Shown here: positions 47,980 to 58,700 of the stretch, one piece after another
How the letters are laid out: every line of letters starts with the position of its first letter
How positions within the stretch are numbered: position 1 is the stretch's first letter
Source of the DNA: Limnohabitans sp. MORI2
GTDB lineage: Bacteria; Pseudomonadota; Gammaproteobacteria; Burkholderiales; Burkholderiaceae_C
NCBI RefSeq assembly: GCF_027925025.1
Contig: NZ_AP027058.1
Location: forward strand, 434,001-498,000
Length of the DNA: 64,000 bases
Direction of reading: 5' to 3'
The notes under the pieces: generated by a model
Told to the model about the DNA's origin: nothing
Database searches by the model: none
Seen by the model: the letters and a program-made list of their open reading frames with translations, nothing else
Made by a program: the position numbers and the translations under genes

Positions 47980-50900
47980 ATGTCTTTCTATACCGCACTC
48001 ACAGGTTTGAACGCTGCCACTGCCCAAATGGGTGTCACATCCAACAACATTGCCAACGTTTCCACCACCGGTTTTAAGCGAAGCCGTACTGACTTTGGCG
48101 ATATTTTTGCGACTTCACCCCTCCAAAAAGCCTCGGCCACGATTGGTCAAGGTGTGGCTTTGAAAAAGGTGACACAAGAATTTGGTCAAGGTAACTTGGT
48201 GTTCTCATCAAACACTTTGGACTTGGCGATCAGCGGTGACGGTTTCTTCCCACTGAAGTCCCAAGACGGTTTCCAAGACATCTTCACGCGTAACGGTGTG
48301 TTCATGATGAACGACCAAAACAACGTGGTGAACTCAGCAGGACAGAAATTGATGGCAGCGTCAGTTGACTCGTCCGGCAAAGCGAATTTGGATGACATGA
48401 ACGTGCTCACCATCCCGCAAAAAACCACGGGCATGGCCAAACAAACCAGCAAAGTGTCTTTGGGTTTGAACTTCCCCGCTGATGCCGCTGTGATTACCAA
48501 AGATTTCAACCGCAACGATCCAGAAACATACAACAAGAGTACAGCTCTTACGGTGTATGACGCTGGCGGTAACTCTTATTTGGCTTCTGTTTATTACGTG
48601 AAGACCCAAAACGCAAGTCAAGAAACACCCAACAACAAATGGCAAACCTATGTGTATGTGGGTGACAAGTTGGTGAACGCTTCTTTGCAGCAAGCAACCA
48701 ACAACTTGGGCGAAGAGATGTACGTCAACAAGTACGGTGAGCTCAAAGCTAAAAGTGACTTCAAAACACCAGAACAAATTGCTGAATTGAACAGTAGTTT
48801 TTCGAAGAAAACCATCAAGTTCTCGTTGGACCAATTGACGGATGTGCGTGTATCTAAGCCTGCGACCGTCAACGGCGGCATGGCCACCGATTTGGGTACA
48901 GGTTCCAACGACGGCATTGATTTCGCCAATTACCTCAACATCAGTAAGTCTGATTTGCTGCGTCAACAAGGTAGCAGTGCTGTCACCTACACCTTGGATT
49001 CCAATGTGGTCGGTGCGCGTTCAATTGAGTTCGGCCCCAATGCTGCACGCGTGACGGTTGATATTCCCGCCACAGGATCTACGCCCCCCACCGTGGAGCA
49101 GGTGGCTTCGACCTTGAACCTCAACGCCAGCTTTGCGTCAACTTATGTCGCACAGGCCGCAAAACCAGCGGTCGCGTTTGAGGGCATTAATTTTGGCGCC
49201 ACTGCGCCGACGACCAACCCCTTTGCCAGCTTCAGCATCAACATTGGCGGCAAACAAATGGACTTGACTTCCTTGTCGGTGAATACCGTTTCCGGGGTTG
49301 ATATGGCCACTGAGTTGCAAACCAAATTGCAAGCCATGGACGAAGGTCGTTCAAACATTTCCGTGGCCTGGGATGATGCCACCAAAAGCTTGACCATCAC
49401 CGATTCGGCACAACGCAACATCAGTGGCGCAACTCTGACCAAGGTCACCTCTGCAGCTTCTGATGTATCCACTGGCAATGCCATTAAATATGCGGATTCA
49501 ATTCTGAAGATCACGGCCTTAGACCCCAACGTCTCAGCTTCCGATATCAAGGGCACGACATCTGCCAAAGGTGTGGTCGTGACGCAAGGCACAGCCGTTG
49601 TCGCTGCAGACAAAATTGCTTTGCAAGAGACACCGTACACACGTGCCACGGCGGCGTTCACATTTGCCGACGCGGCCGTCGGGTTTAAAGCCACTTTTGG
49701 CACAGCAACACCGCCGCTGTTTGAAGAAGCGACATCTGGCTCAGACTTGGCCGACAAGCTGAACAAGAACGCCACCTTTGTGGCGGACTACATTGCCACG
49801 TATTCAGCTGCCGACAAGTCCCTCACCATCACCGCAAAAGACCCATCGAGCGCAAGCGCTCAAACCATTGCCAACTCGGTCAAGGTTTTGCAAAGCGTGA
49901 CGGAAGCTACGGGCCCATTTGTTCAAATCGAAGACATTGATGCAACAACGGGCGTATCCAACAATCCCGTGTTGACAACCGGTGTTGCCTCTGCCTTGGA
50001 CAGCAGCAAACGAAGCATTGATGATTTGAAAAATCTGTTCACAGTTAATGTGGATAACTCGATCGACTCCGTCACCGTGGGCTTGGATCACTTGATTGAG
50101 AGCATGAGCAAGCTGCCAGCCAGTGCCAGCAAAAAGCTCTCAGGTACCCAAATTGCCGCTGAATTGACCAATGTGATTGCGCGTGCCTATGGTGACGAAA
50201 AGCCTTTCAATTTTTCAACGGTCGGCGCACCGACGTTCTCGTTGTCCTTGACTCGCGCAGACAAATCCACACTTCCTAAGTTGCCGATTGATTTGTCGAC
50301 GTTGAAAGATTTGCGCAATGAGGATTTGGTGCGTGAAGTTCAAAAACAAATCGATGATGATCCTCAATACAGTGGCAACTTGGTCGTGAGCTATGACACG
50401 GCCAAGCAGCAGCTGGTTTTCACGCCTACGAACAATGCCAAAGTCACGGTGTCCAGCGATCAAACGGCTATGAATTTGGCAGATCCTTTAGTGCAGGGCG
50501 TCAATGATTCATCCGTTGGCTTGCCTTTGTCGCCCTCTGTTTCTACATCGCCGTTCCGTGCGCTCAACGATCAACGCTACGGCATGAAGGTTGAATACGA
50601 CGCCGTCAAGCAATCCTTTGTTTTCCAGTCTGGTACGACAGGCGATGCCTCTGGCTTGTCCATCACGGGCATTCGTCCCGGCAGTTTGGCAACACAAATT
50701 TCCAAAGGTTTGGGCATGACGGGTGACCCCGCCAACTACATCATCACGCCTTCGACGGTCGATGCCCTACGCGGCGTCGCTTCTAAGCCCGCGGTGCTCA
50801 CAGGCAACCCATTGGCAGTGAACGTCGATAACAACTTCTCGGTCGACAGCACCAACAACCAGTTTGTGGTGTCCGTTAACGGCATCACTGGAACCGTGAT

Positions 50901-51822
50901 CATTCCACCCAAGGACACATACACCCTGGGTACGTTCATGGAGGCTTTGCAAAACGGCATCAACAACCTGCAAGGTCCATCAAAGAATGGTTTAACACCT
51001 GAGTCTGTCAACGGCGTGAAGGTGAGCTACAACAGCAAGAGCAACGCGCTTGAATTCACCACAGGAACGGCATCGACCAGCTCTTATGTGAAGATCACTG
51101 GCGATGCACGTTGGGGCTTGGATGGTTTGGATGCCAAGTTTGGTTCCACCACCACATGGATCAAACCAACGCCTTTCAAAGATGACAAAGGCGCAACGGT
51201 CTACATCGACGGCTTTGGTGCCGAATCCTCCACCGCCACTGGTTTTGATACGCTGCCTGCATGGTCACCGGTTTACTTTGACAAAGGTGAGCTGACGTTT
51301 GACACCGCTGGTAATTTGATTTCACCAAAGCAAGGTGCTCAGTTAGACACCGTGTACTTGCCAAACGGTAAAGGCGCTTTGACCATGAACATCGACTACG
51401 CCAAGTCAACGCAGTTCGCGTCTCCCTTCTCCGTGTTGTCACAGTCGCAAGATGGTGCGCCTGAAGGTGACTTGGTGGGCTTGGCCATTGCCGACGATGG
51501 TTTGGTTTCTGCCAGTTTCTCGAATGGTTCACAGAAGTCTTTGGGCAAAGTGGTGTTGGTGAACTTCTCAAACCCCTCTGGTTTGCGCCAGATCGGCGAC
51601 ACCAACTACTACAAAACATCTGATTCAGGTGTGCCTAAGTACGGCGAAGCCGGTTCTGCAGGTTTCGGTACGGTGCGCTCAGGCGCGACCGAGCGTGCCA
51701 ACGTCGACTTGACCCAAGAATTGGTGGACTTGATCACCGAGCAACGTAACTTCCAAGCCAACGCCAAGGCCATGGAAACCAGCACCTCGATGACCAACAC
51801 CATCATTCAGATCCGTAACTAA
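47980..51822 (+). CDS. flgE: Flagellar hook protein FlgE, unusually large
   Basis: A 1280-residue hook protein, about three times E. coli FlgE (402). Ends are canonical: MSFYTALTGLNAATAQMGVTSNNIANVSTTGFKRSRTDFGD and RANVDLTQELVDLITEQRNFQANAKAMETSTSMTNTIIQIRN. The middle (about residues 370-1040) holds several units like the flagellin IN motif, a short helix then paired strands: near 425-486 (LQTKLQAMDEG...ISVAWDDATKSLTITD), 580-630 (LADKLNKNATF...TYSAADKSLTITAK), 767-824 (VQKQIDDDPQYSGNLVVSYDTAKQQLVFT) and 950-1040. The frame is intact, so the growth is not an assembly error that breaks the gene. It has a good Shine-Dalgarno (AGGAG). Confidence 0.95.
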   Translation: MSFYTALTGLNAATAQMGVTSNNIANVSTTGFKRSRTDFGDIFATSPLQKASATIGQGVALKKVTQEFGQGNLVFSSNTLDLAISGDGFFPLKSQDGFQDIFTRNGVFMMNDQNNVVNSAGQKLMAASVDSSGKANLDDMNVLTIPQKTTGMAKQTSKVSLGLNFPADAAVITKDFNRNDPETYNKSTALTVYDAGGNSYLASVYYVKTQNASQETPNNKWQTYVYVGDKLVNASLQQATNNLGEEMYVNKYGELKAKSDFKTPEQIAELNSSFSKKTIKFSLDQLTDVRVSKPATVNGGMATDLGTGSNDGIDFANYLNISKSDLLRQQGSSAVTYTLDSNVVGARSIEFGPNAARVTVDIPATGSTPPTVEQVASTLNLNASFASTYVAQAAKPAVAFEGINFGATAPTTNPFASFSINIGGKQMDLTSLSVNTVSGVDMATELQTKLQAMDEGRSNISVAWDDATKSLTITDSAQRNISGATLTKVTSAASDVSTGNAIKYADSILKITALDPNVSASDIKGTTSAKGVVVTQGTAVVAADKIALQETPYTRATAAFTFADAAVGFKATFGTATPPLFEEATSGSDLADKLNKNATFVADYIATYSAADKSLTITAKDPSSASAQTIANSVKVLQSVTEATGPFVQIEDIDATTGVSNNPVLTTGVASALDSSKRSIDDLKNLFTVNVDNSIDSVTVGLDHLIESMSKLPASASKKLSGTQIAAELTNVIARAYGDEKPFNFSTVGAPTFSLSLTRADKSTLPKLPIDLSTLKDLRNEDLVREVQKQIDDDPQYSGNLVVSYDTAKQQLVFTPTNNAKVTVSSDQTAMNLADPLVQGVNDSSVGLPLSPSVSTSPFRALNDQRYGMKVEYDAVKQSFVFQSGTTGDASGLSITGIRPGSLATQISKGLGMTGDPANYIITPSTVDALRGVASKPAVLTGNPLAVNVDNNFSVDSTNNQFVVSVNGITGTVIIPPKDTYTLGTFMEALQNGINNLQGPSKNGLTPESVNGVKVSYNSKSNALEFTTGTASTSSYVKITGDARWGLDGLDAKFGSTTTWIKPTPFKDDKGATVYIDGFGAESSTATGFDTLPAWSPVYFDKGELTFDTAGNLISPKQGAQLDTVYLPNGKGALTMNIDYAKSTQFASPFSVLSQSQDGAPEGDLVGLAIADDGLVSASFSNGSQKSLGKVVLVNFSNPSGLRQIGDTNYYKTSDSGVPKYGEAGSAGFGTVRSGATERANVDLTQELVDLITEQRNFQANAKAMETSTSMTNTIIQIRN

Positions 51823-51844
51823 TAAGTTGCATTAAGAGCCTGAT

Positions 51845-52609
51845 ATGGACCGCTTATCTTTCAACGCGATGGCGGCGATCAACGAAGATCGCTTGATTCG
51901 ACAACAACTGTCGAACGACTTGGCCAACGTGACCACTGTAGGTTTCAAGCGCACGTTTGAAGCCACCATCCAGCCGCATCAAGCGGTGGGTGAGGGCTTT
52001 GACTCACGTCTGCAACCTCGTCTGTACACCACAGACCGCGTTCGTTTGGATGCGGGCCCCCTGATGGTCACGGGGCGTGATTTAGACATCTCTCTGAACC
52101 ACAAAACCGTGATGGGCGTGATGGGTAATGACGGAAAACTGGCATTTACCCGCCGAGGTGACCTGCATGTCAATAACAACGGTGTTTTAGAAACCGGTTC
52201 GGGCCACATTGTCCAAGGCCAAGACGGCGGCCCGATCACGATTCCTGTCGGTGCAACCGTCAACATTACGAACACGGGGCAAATTTTTGCCGCTGACCCG
52301 ACTCAACAAGGTGTCCCTCAAGAACAGCTGATCGGCACGCTGATGCTGCGTGACGCCAGTACTACCAACCTTATCAAGCGTGAAGACGGTTTGTTTCGGG
52401 TTGACGAAAAACCACTTGGCACGGACTTTGCAACAGGTCCAGAGCCAGTTTCTTTGACACCGAAGGCCCTAGAGGGTAGCAGTGTCAATCCAATGGCATC
52501 GATGGTGAAGCTGATTGAACAGAGTCGCTCGTTTGAGCATCAGATTCGAATGATCAAGGAAAGCAAATCCAACGATGAGTCGGGCGCCTCCATGATGAAG
52601 GTGTCCTAA
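51845..52609 (+). CDS. flgF: Flagellar rod protein FlgF
   Basis: A 254-residue rod protein. The N-terminal segment is AAINEDRLIRQQLSNDLANVTTVGFKRTFEATI, the C-terminal NPMASMVKLIEQSRSFEHQIRMIKESKSNDESGASMM. Compared with FlgG it has the diverged N-terminus typical of FlgF. It starts 22 bp after flgE. Confidence 0.94.
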   Translation: MDRLSFNAMAAINEDRLIRQQLSNDLANVTTVGFKRTFEATIQPHQAVGEGFDSRLQPRLYTTDRVRLDAGPLMVTGRDLDISLNHKTVMGVMGNDGKLAFTRRGDLHVNNNGVLETGSGHIVQGQDGGPITIPVGATVNITNTGQIFAADPTQQGVPQEQLIGTLMLRDASTTNLIKREDGLFRVDEKPLGTDFATGPEPVSLTPKALEGSSVNPMASMVKLIEQSRSFEHQIRMIKESKSNDESGASMMKVS

Positions 52610-52637
52610 TTTGACAGTTTAAAAGGGGCTTAAAGCC

Positions 52638-53423
52638 ATGGACGCATCATTGTGGGTAGCCAAAACGGGTCTTGACGCGCAGCAAACGCGTATGAACGTG
52701 ATCTCGAACAACTTGGCCAACGTGAATACGACTGGCTTCAAGCGCGACCGTGCTGTGTTTGAGGACTTGCTCTATCAAAACGTCAAACAGCCCGGCGGTC
52801 AAACGACCAACAACACCTTGTCCCCCACCGGCTTGATGCTGGGTACGGGTGTGAAGATCAATGCCACTGAAAAGCTCCACTTGCAAGGCAACTTGGTCAA
52901 CACCCAATCGCCACTCGATTTGGCGATCATGGGCAACGGCATGTTCCAAATTCAAATGCCAGACGGCACCACGTCGTACACACGCGACGGTAACTTCAAG
53001 ATCAGCAACACCGGTCAAGTCGTGACCGCATCCGGCTTTCCGCTGATTCCAGCCATCACCATTCCAGCCAACACGGCCGCTGTGACCTTTGGTCAAGATG
53101 GCACTGTGTCTGCTGAGTTAGATGCGGGCGCTGGCTCTCAAAACATTGGCCAAATTCAAATTGCACGATTCGTCAATCCCAGTGGCTTAAAGCCCATTGG
53201 CAACAACTTGTTCGAAGCGTCACAAGCCAGTGGTGTAGCTCAAATTCTCACGCCAGGCCTCAACGGGGCAGGGGCGCTGAAGCAAGGCTCGCTCGAAGCA
53301 TCTAACGTGAACGTGGTGGAAGAAATGGTCAACATGATCGAAACCCAACGCGCTTACGAAATCAACTCCAAGGCCATCTCTGCAGTGGACGGCATGTTGA
53401 AGTTCTTGAATCAAAACATCTGA
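52638..53423 (+). CDS. flgG: Flagellar distal rod protein FlgG
   Basis: A 261-residue protein of standard length: SLWVAKTGLDAQQTRMNVISNNLANVNTTGFKRDRAVFEDLLYQ at the N-terminus and EMVNMIETQRAYEINSKAISAVDGMLKFLNQNI at the C-terminus. It forms the distal rod that passes through the P and L rings. Confidence 0.98.
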   Translation: MDASLWVAKTGLDAQQTRMNVISNNLANVNTTGFKRDRAVFEDLLYQNVKQPGGQTTNNTLSPTGLMLGTGVKINATEKLHLQGNLVNTQSPLDLAIMGNGMFQIQMPDGTTSYTRDGNFKISNTGQVVTASGFPLIPAITIPANTAAVTFGQDGTVSAELDAGAGSQNIGQIQIARFVNPSGLKPIGNNLFEASQASGVAQILTPGLNGAGALKQGSLEASNVNVVEEMVNMIETQRAYEINSKAISAVDGMLKFLNQNI

Positions 53424-53435
53424 GCGAGGTTCACC

Positions 53436-54119
53436 ATGATTGCTCTTCGTCTTCTCGCTCTGGTCGCCATTGTTTATTTGCTGCAGGGCTGCGCCACAGA
53501 ACCTGTCGATATGGTTCTGCGTCCTTCGCCCGATTTCCAGCCGGTCTATCCCTTGGCCAGCGACCGGCAAAAAGTTGCCACCGGCGGCATTTACAGCAAC
53601 CGTCAAAGTGACGCTTGGTTTGGCCGTGGTCGCAATTACCAAGTCGGCGACATCATCACCGTGTTGTTGAACGAATCGACACAAGCCGCACGCACACAAA
53701 ACACTGATGTGAGCCGTGAGTCTAAAAACTCATTGCCATCAGGCTTCAATACCAAGATCGGCAGCATCAACCCATTCTTTAATGGGGTTGACATCAATAA
53801 CAACAACAACAGTTCCAAAGGCGCTGGAAAAGCCGATCAACAAGCGTCACTGTCAGGCTCCGTAGCTGTGACGGTGGTTGAAATTCTGGCCAACGGCAAT
53901 TTGGTCATCCGTGGCGAGAAAAAACTCGGCCTGTCTGAAGGCACCGAAGTCATTCAAGTCTCTGGCGTGATTCGTCCAGAAGACGTGGGCCCCAACAGCA
54001 CGGTTCAATCACGCCGCTTGGCCAATGCACAAATCGCGTACCGCGGTTCAGGTGACTTGGCCAACGCCACCAAAGCAGGCTGGGGTACCAGCTTGATGCA
54101 CAAATACTGGCCGTTTTAA
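53436..54119 (+). CDS. flgH: Flagellar L-ring lipoprotein FlgH
   Basis: A 227-residue outer-membrane lipoprotein. The signal peptide ends in the lipobox LLQGC (Cys19). Family hallmarks are YQVGDIITVLLNESTQAARTQNT, VAVTVVEILANGNLVIRGEKKLGLSEGTEVIQVSGVIRPEDV and the C-terminal ADLAN-like GSGDLANATKAGWGTSLMHKYWPF. Confidence 0.97.
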   Translation: MIALRLLALVAIVYLLQGCATEPVDMVLRPSPDFQPVYPLASDRQKVATGGIYSNRQSDAWFGRGRNYQVGDIITVLLNESTQAARTQNTDVSRESKNSLPSGFNTKIGSINPFFNGVDINNNNNSSKGAGKADQQASLSGSVAVTVVEILANGNLVIRGEKKLGLSEGTEVIQVSGVIRPEDVGPNSTVQSRRLANAQIAYRGSGDLANATKAGWGTSLMHKYWPF

Positions 54120-54121
54120 TC

Positions 54122-55261
54122 ATGAACACGATGTCTAAATTTCTTCGCTTCGCGTTAGTCAGCTTGTGCCTTGTGGCGACAAGTGCTGCGCAGGCTGATC
54201 GCGTCAAAGATTTGGCCACACTGGCTGCCCAACGTCCCAACCAATTGATTGGTTACGGTTTGGTGGTCGGTTTACAAGGCACGGGTGATGACGCTTCGGT
54301 GCCGTTCACCACACAAAGCATGAAAGCCATGCTCTCGCAAATGGGTGTGCGCATTGACGGCCCATTAACCGACTTTGAACAAGCCGCCACGGCAGCGCGT
54401 GTGGACATCAAAAACACCGCCGCGGTGTTGGTGACGGCTGATTTGCCAGGTTTTTCTAAGCCCGGCCAACGCATTGACGTCAATGTGTCCGCCATCGGCA
54501 AAGCTTCTAACTTGCGTGGTGGTAGCTTGATCATGACCGCCATGCGCGGTGTGGACGGCGAAATTTACGCGTTGGCGCAAGGTGCTTTGACAGCCACCGG
54601 CATTGACGCCAGTGCGGCCGGATCGAAAGTACAAATTGGGGTGCCTACCTCGGCCCGCATTCCCGGTGGTGCGATTGTGGAACGCATTGTGGATACGCCG
54701 TTTGAAACATCTGAAAACGTGATCTACAACATCCGTGAAAACGATTTTTCGACCACGACTGCCATCGTCAATGCGATCAATAAAAAATTTGGCGGTGATG
54801 TTGCACAAGCCATTGACGGTACTTCGGTATCGGTACGTGCCCCCCAAAACTTGAATCAACGCGTTGCTTTTATGAGCATGGTGGAGAGCTTGGAAGTTAC
54901 TCCCGGTGAACCACCTGCACGTGTGGTCATCAACTCTCGCACAGGCACAGTGGTCATCAACCGTTCCGTACGTGTCACAGCCGCGGCCGTGTCACACGGC
55001 ACCATTTCCGTGGCCATCACAGCCACCAACGAAGTCTCTCAACCCAATGCACTCGCGGGTGGGCAAACCACCGAGGTGCAAAACGCTGACATCAAAGTGG
55101 CGGAGCCCAACAAGCCCATGTTCTTGTTCCAGCCCGGCGTCGAGTTGCGTCAAATTGTGGATGCCGTCAACCAAGTGGGTGCCACGCCTTCTGCTTTGAT
55201 TGCCATTCTTGAAGCCTTGAAGAGCTCTGGCAGCTTACGCGCCGAGTTGGTCATCATCTAA
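54122..55261 (+). CDS. flgI: Flagellar P-ring protein FlgI
   Basis: A 379-residue periplasmic protein with a Sec signal (cleavage near SAAQAD). RVKDLATLAAQRPNQLIGYGLVVGLQGTGDD and the C-terminal LFQPGVELRQIVDAVNQVGATPSALIAILEALKSSGSLRAELVII are canonical. Its assembly needs FlgA (44258-45025). It starts 2 bp after the flgH stop. Confidence 0.98.
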   Translation: MNTMSKFLRFALVSLCLVATSAAQADRVKDLATLAAQRPNQLIGYGLVVGLQGTGDDASVPFTTQSMKAMLSQMGVRIDGPLTDFEQAATAARVDIKNTAAVLVTADLPGFSKPGQRIDVNVSAIGKASNLRGGSLIMTAMRGVDGEIYALAQGALTATGIDASAAGSKVQIGVPTSARIPGGAIVERIVDTPFETSENVIYNIRENDFSTTTAIVNAINKKFGGDVAQAIDGTSVSVRAPQNLNQRVAFMSMVESLEVTPGEPPARVVINSRTGTVVINRSVRVTAAAVSHGTISVAITATNEVSQPNALAGGQTTEVQNADIKVAEPNKPMFLFQPGVELRQIVDAVNQVGATPSALIAILEALKSSGSLRAELVII

Positions 55262-55272
55262 GCGAGCATGTC

Positions 55273-55773
55273 ATGAATAGCCCAGTCGATACCTCTACCG
55301 CCAAGTCCTATATGGACTTCTCGGCGCTGGGCGAATTACGTGGCAAAGCTCAGCAAAACCAAGACAAGGCTCTGAAAGAGTCGGCACAACAGTTTGAGGG
55401 CCTCTTCATCCAAATGATGATGAAGTCCATGCGTGAGGCCAATGCGCCCATGAAGGACGAAGACAACCAGTCGCACGCGATGGAAACCTTTGAGGGCATG
55501 TTTGACAAAGAAGTGTCTTTGCAAATGGCCAAGCGAGGCGCCATTGGCGTGGGTGCATTCATGGAACGCGCGGTCAAGCAACAAAGTTCGCCGCCCCCCA
55601 CGGCTGCGGCCATGTTGGGTGCACGTCAGAAATCGATTCCTTTGAATCCTAAGCAAGAGCCTATGCGCTTGCCTACCGCGGCAGACCTGTATAAAGGTCT
55701 TGCACTGGAAAAAGAACTGCCACTCAAGAGCTTGCAAGAGTTCAAGATGCCTTTCTCTGGAGGTGTTAAATGA
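55273..55773 (+). CDS. flgJ: Rod-capping protein FlgJ, single-domain (no muramidase)
   Basis: A 166-residue protein with only the N-terminal rod-cap domain: KALKESAQQFEGLFIQMMMKSMREANAPM...ETFEGMFDKEVSLQMAKRGAIGVGAFMERAV. E. coli FlgJ is 313 residues with a C-terminal glucosaminidase domain; here the tail after residue 105 is a short Pro/Lys/Leu-rich stretch. The frame ends cleanly and overlaps flgK by 4 bp, so it is not a broken gene. The missing wall-cutting activity may come from the gene at 45121. Confidence 0.93.
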   Translation: MNSPVDTSTAKSYMDFSALGELRGKAQQNQDKALKESAQQFEGLFIQMMMKSMREANAPMKDEDNQSHAMETFEGMFDKEVSLQMAKRGAIGVGAFMERAVKQQSSPPPTAAAMLGARQKSIPLNPKQEPMRLPTAADLYKGLALEKELPLKSLQEFKMPFSGGVK

Positions 55774-58700
55774 GTGACATGCTCGGCATCGCCAGCGGCG
55801 GCATTGGTGCTTATCAACGTGCGCTGACCACGGTCAGTAACAACATTGCAAACGTCAACACCGAGGGGTACTCGCGTCAAGACGTGGTGCTCAAAGACTC
55901 TGCGCCTAAAAAGATGGCCAGCATGTACGTTGGTACTGGCGTCATGTTGGAGACGGTCAAGCGCCAGTTTGATGCATTCGCAGAATCCAATCTGCGCAAC
56001 AGCACCAGCGACCTCTCAAGCCAAAAACCGATGGTGGATTACGCCAAGCGCGTGATGGACATCATGGGTGACAAAAGCATTGGTCTGAGTTCTGCGTTTG
56101 ACAATTTCTTTGCTGCAGCCAGTTCTTTGTCTGCCGATCCCGCTTCATCGGTACAACGTACCAGCTTCATGCGCACAGCAGATGGCGTGGCCTCTCGTTT
56201 TGGTGAGCTCAACACGCAGCTGGACCTGATTGCGACCGAAACCCGCACTGGCATTGAAGGTGTCGCCAAGCAGGTCAACACCCTGACATCGCAATTGGCA
56301 CTGATCAACCAGAGTCTGTCTAAATCGCCCACGCTGGAGGGGCAAGCGCCTGAGCTGTTGGATCGTCGCGATCTCACCTTGCGTCAGTTGTCTGACTTGG
56401 TGCGCATCAAAACCAGCTTCACCACCAATGGCACCGTGAATGTCAGCTTGGGCACCACGATGACTCAAGGCTTGGTGGTCAATGGCAATAAGCCTCGTCC
56501 CATTGGTTTGGATACCAGCGTTCCAGGCAAAACGGAACTGATTTTGGATCCGTACGGCAAAACTGAATCATTGGCAAGTGCCAGCGGCGGTCAGCTGGGT
56601 GGCTACCAGAGCTTCATCAGCCAAGTGTTAGAGCCTGCACAAAAAAACCTGAGTGCACTGGCGCAGACCTTTGTGGCTGAAACCAATGCGATTCAAAAAA
56701 ATGGCATTGATGGTTATGGCCAAATGGGTCAGGACTTGTTTGCTTTCGACCCCAAAGCCAGCAGCCCTGCTGCAGGTATGCGCTTGGCCATGAACGATGG
56801 CATGCGAGTCGCGACGGCTGCGCAGTTCCGTGTGAGCGAAGGTAATACCAACATCACCACCACACGCGCCACCGTCAAGTTCACAGGTACCACGCCCAGC
56901 ACAGCGCTGAGTAACCCCAATTTGGTCAACAACCCCAACCCCACAGCCGGCGTGAGCTTCAAGGTTGACGGGGCACGCGTGTATTCGCCCGTGACTACTT
57001 TGTCCGCTGGCGTTGGGGCGACCTTTTACTTAGACGAAGCTGGTCCTGGTCAACAGTTGCAAGTGATGACCCGTGATGGGCGCTTGTTGATGGGTGAATC
57101 ACTCGATGAGACAGCCAAGCATCAGCTGTTCACAACAGACAACGGATTTGCAGCCAATGCCACCTACAGCGAAGCGTATTTGAACAAAACCGGCTCCGCT
57201 GCATACCGCAACTTAGATTTGTTCTATGGAGCGAAGGCAACCGTTTTGTATGGTCAAAATTTTGATCAATACGGCGCAGCAGGCAAACCGATTCCACTGC
57301 CAGCTGTGATGGAAACAGCTCGCATTCCTGGTACCGGTGACTACATCCCAGAAGGCGCGCTATCCCTCAATGGCGTGAAGATGGGCGAGCTCAAGGCCTT
57401 GGCCACACCCGCCGATGTGGCGAAGTGGGTCAATGACAAAACTTCAGAAACCGATATTCGCGCTGAGGTGTTCAGCGAGATTCGTGTTCCCACAGGTCAA
57501 ATCGATTTGAAGAAAAGCCTCACCATCAATGGTGAAGTCATTCAAGGCTACCAAGACCTCAAAGGCTTGGTCGATGCCATCAATCACACATTGAATCCGG
57601 ATGTGGGTTCGGCCTTGGACGCCAGCAAACACGTCGAAGCTTCACTCACTTCGTCGGGCGAGTTGATTTTGAAAAATGCGGATGGCAACCCCATTCAAAT
57701 CAATGCCAACGTGGGTGCTTTAGAGCCAGGCGCGAATGCTTTGAATTTGGCCCTGGGGACCTACAACGGTCAAGTCCGCATGACCCAAATTGTGCGTGAC
57801 ATGCACATCTCAAGTGGTGATTTGCAATATTCGAAACCCTTGCAAATCAATGGTGTCAATTTGAACCAAGCTAGTTATGGCTTGGGGCAAGATGTGTCCT
57901 ACACCGTGAACTTCGGATATCCACAGCAGACTTTTGTCGGAACACCCGAAGAGCTGATGGCTGCGATGAGTGATCGTACGAAGGCTTCTATCTCGGATGT
58001 GAACTTTGGCAACGCGCCTGCTGATCAAGCCTTTTCTTCGTTCGGCATCGAGATCGATGGGGTTCATGTTCAGTTAGATAACTTGCATCCCGCGACCGCT
58101 GATTTGACAGGTTTGGCCTCCGAGTTGGAATCCCGCCTGAATGGGGCTGATGCCAACCGCAACGCCTTACATGTGACGGTGTCGGGCAATCAGCTGATCT
58201 TCTCGGATGATTTGGGTCGCAATTTGACACAAGTCAGTTTGACCACCAGTGACGAGGCCTACAAAGCGGGTGCACGTGTAGGTAATGTGGATCAACGTTT
58301 TGCAGATGAATACCAAGCCTCCTATGTGGATGGTGAATTCGTTATCACTGCTTTTGATGCCAAGATGGGTGATGCTGACATTGCCAACAAGTTCAACATC
58401 AAGTTGGGAACCTTGACGGTCGATGCAAAGCCAGGCATGTCATCGATGAATGATCTGATCGCTCGCATCAACAGCAAACAAGCCGACACAGGCGTGACCG
58501 CTTCATTGGACAGCAATTTAGATTTGCAGTTGACGGTGACTGACGAAAAGGGGGTGCGCAGCATCTCCATCGGTCCAGGCAAAAACACAGACGGTAGCTA
58601 CACCACCAACGCTTTGGGCGTAGAGCCCATGGATTACTCGGCCACCGAGCGCCTCAAGCGCATGCTGGCCGAAGACCCCACCAAAACAGACATCCGTTTC

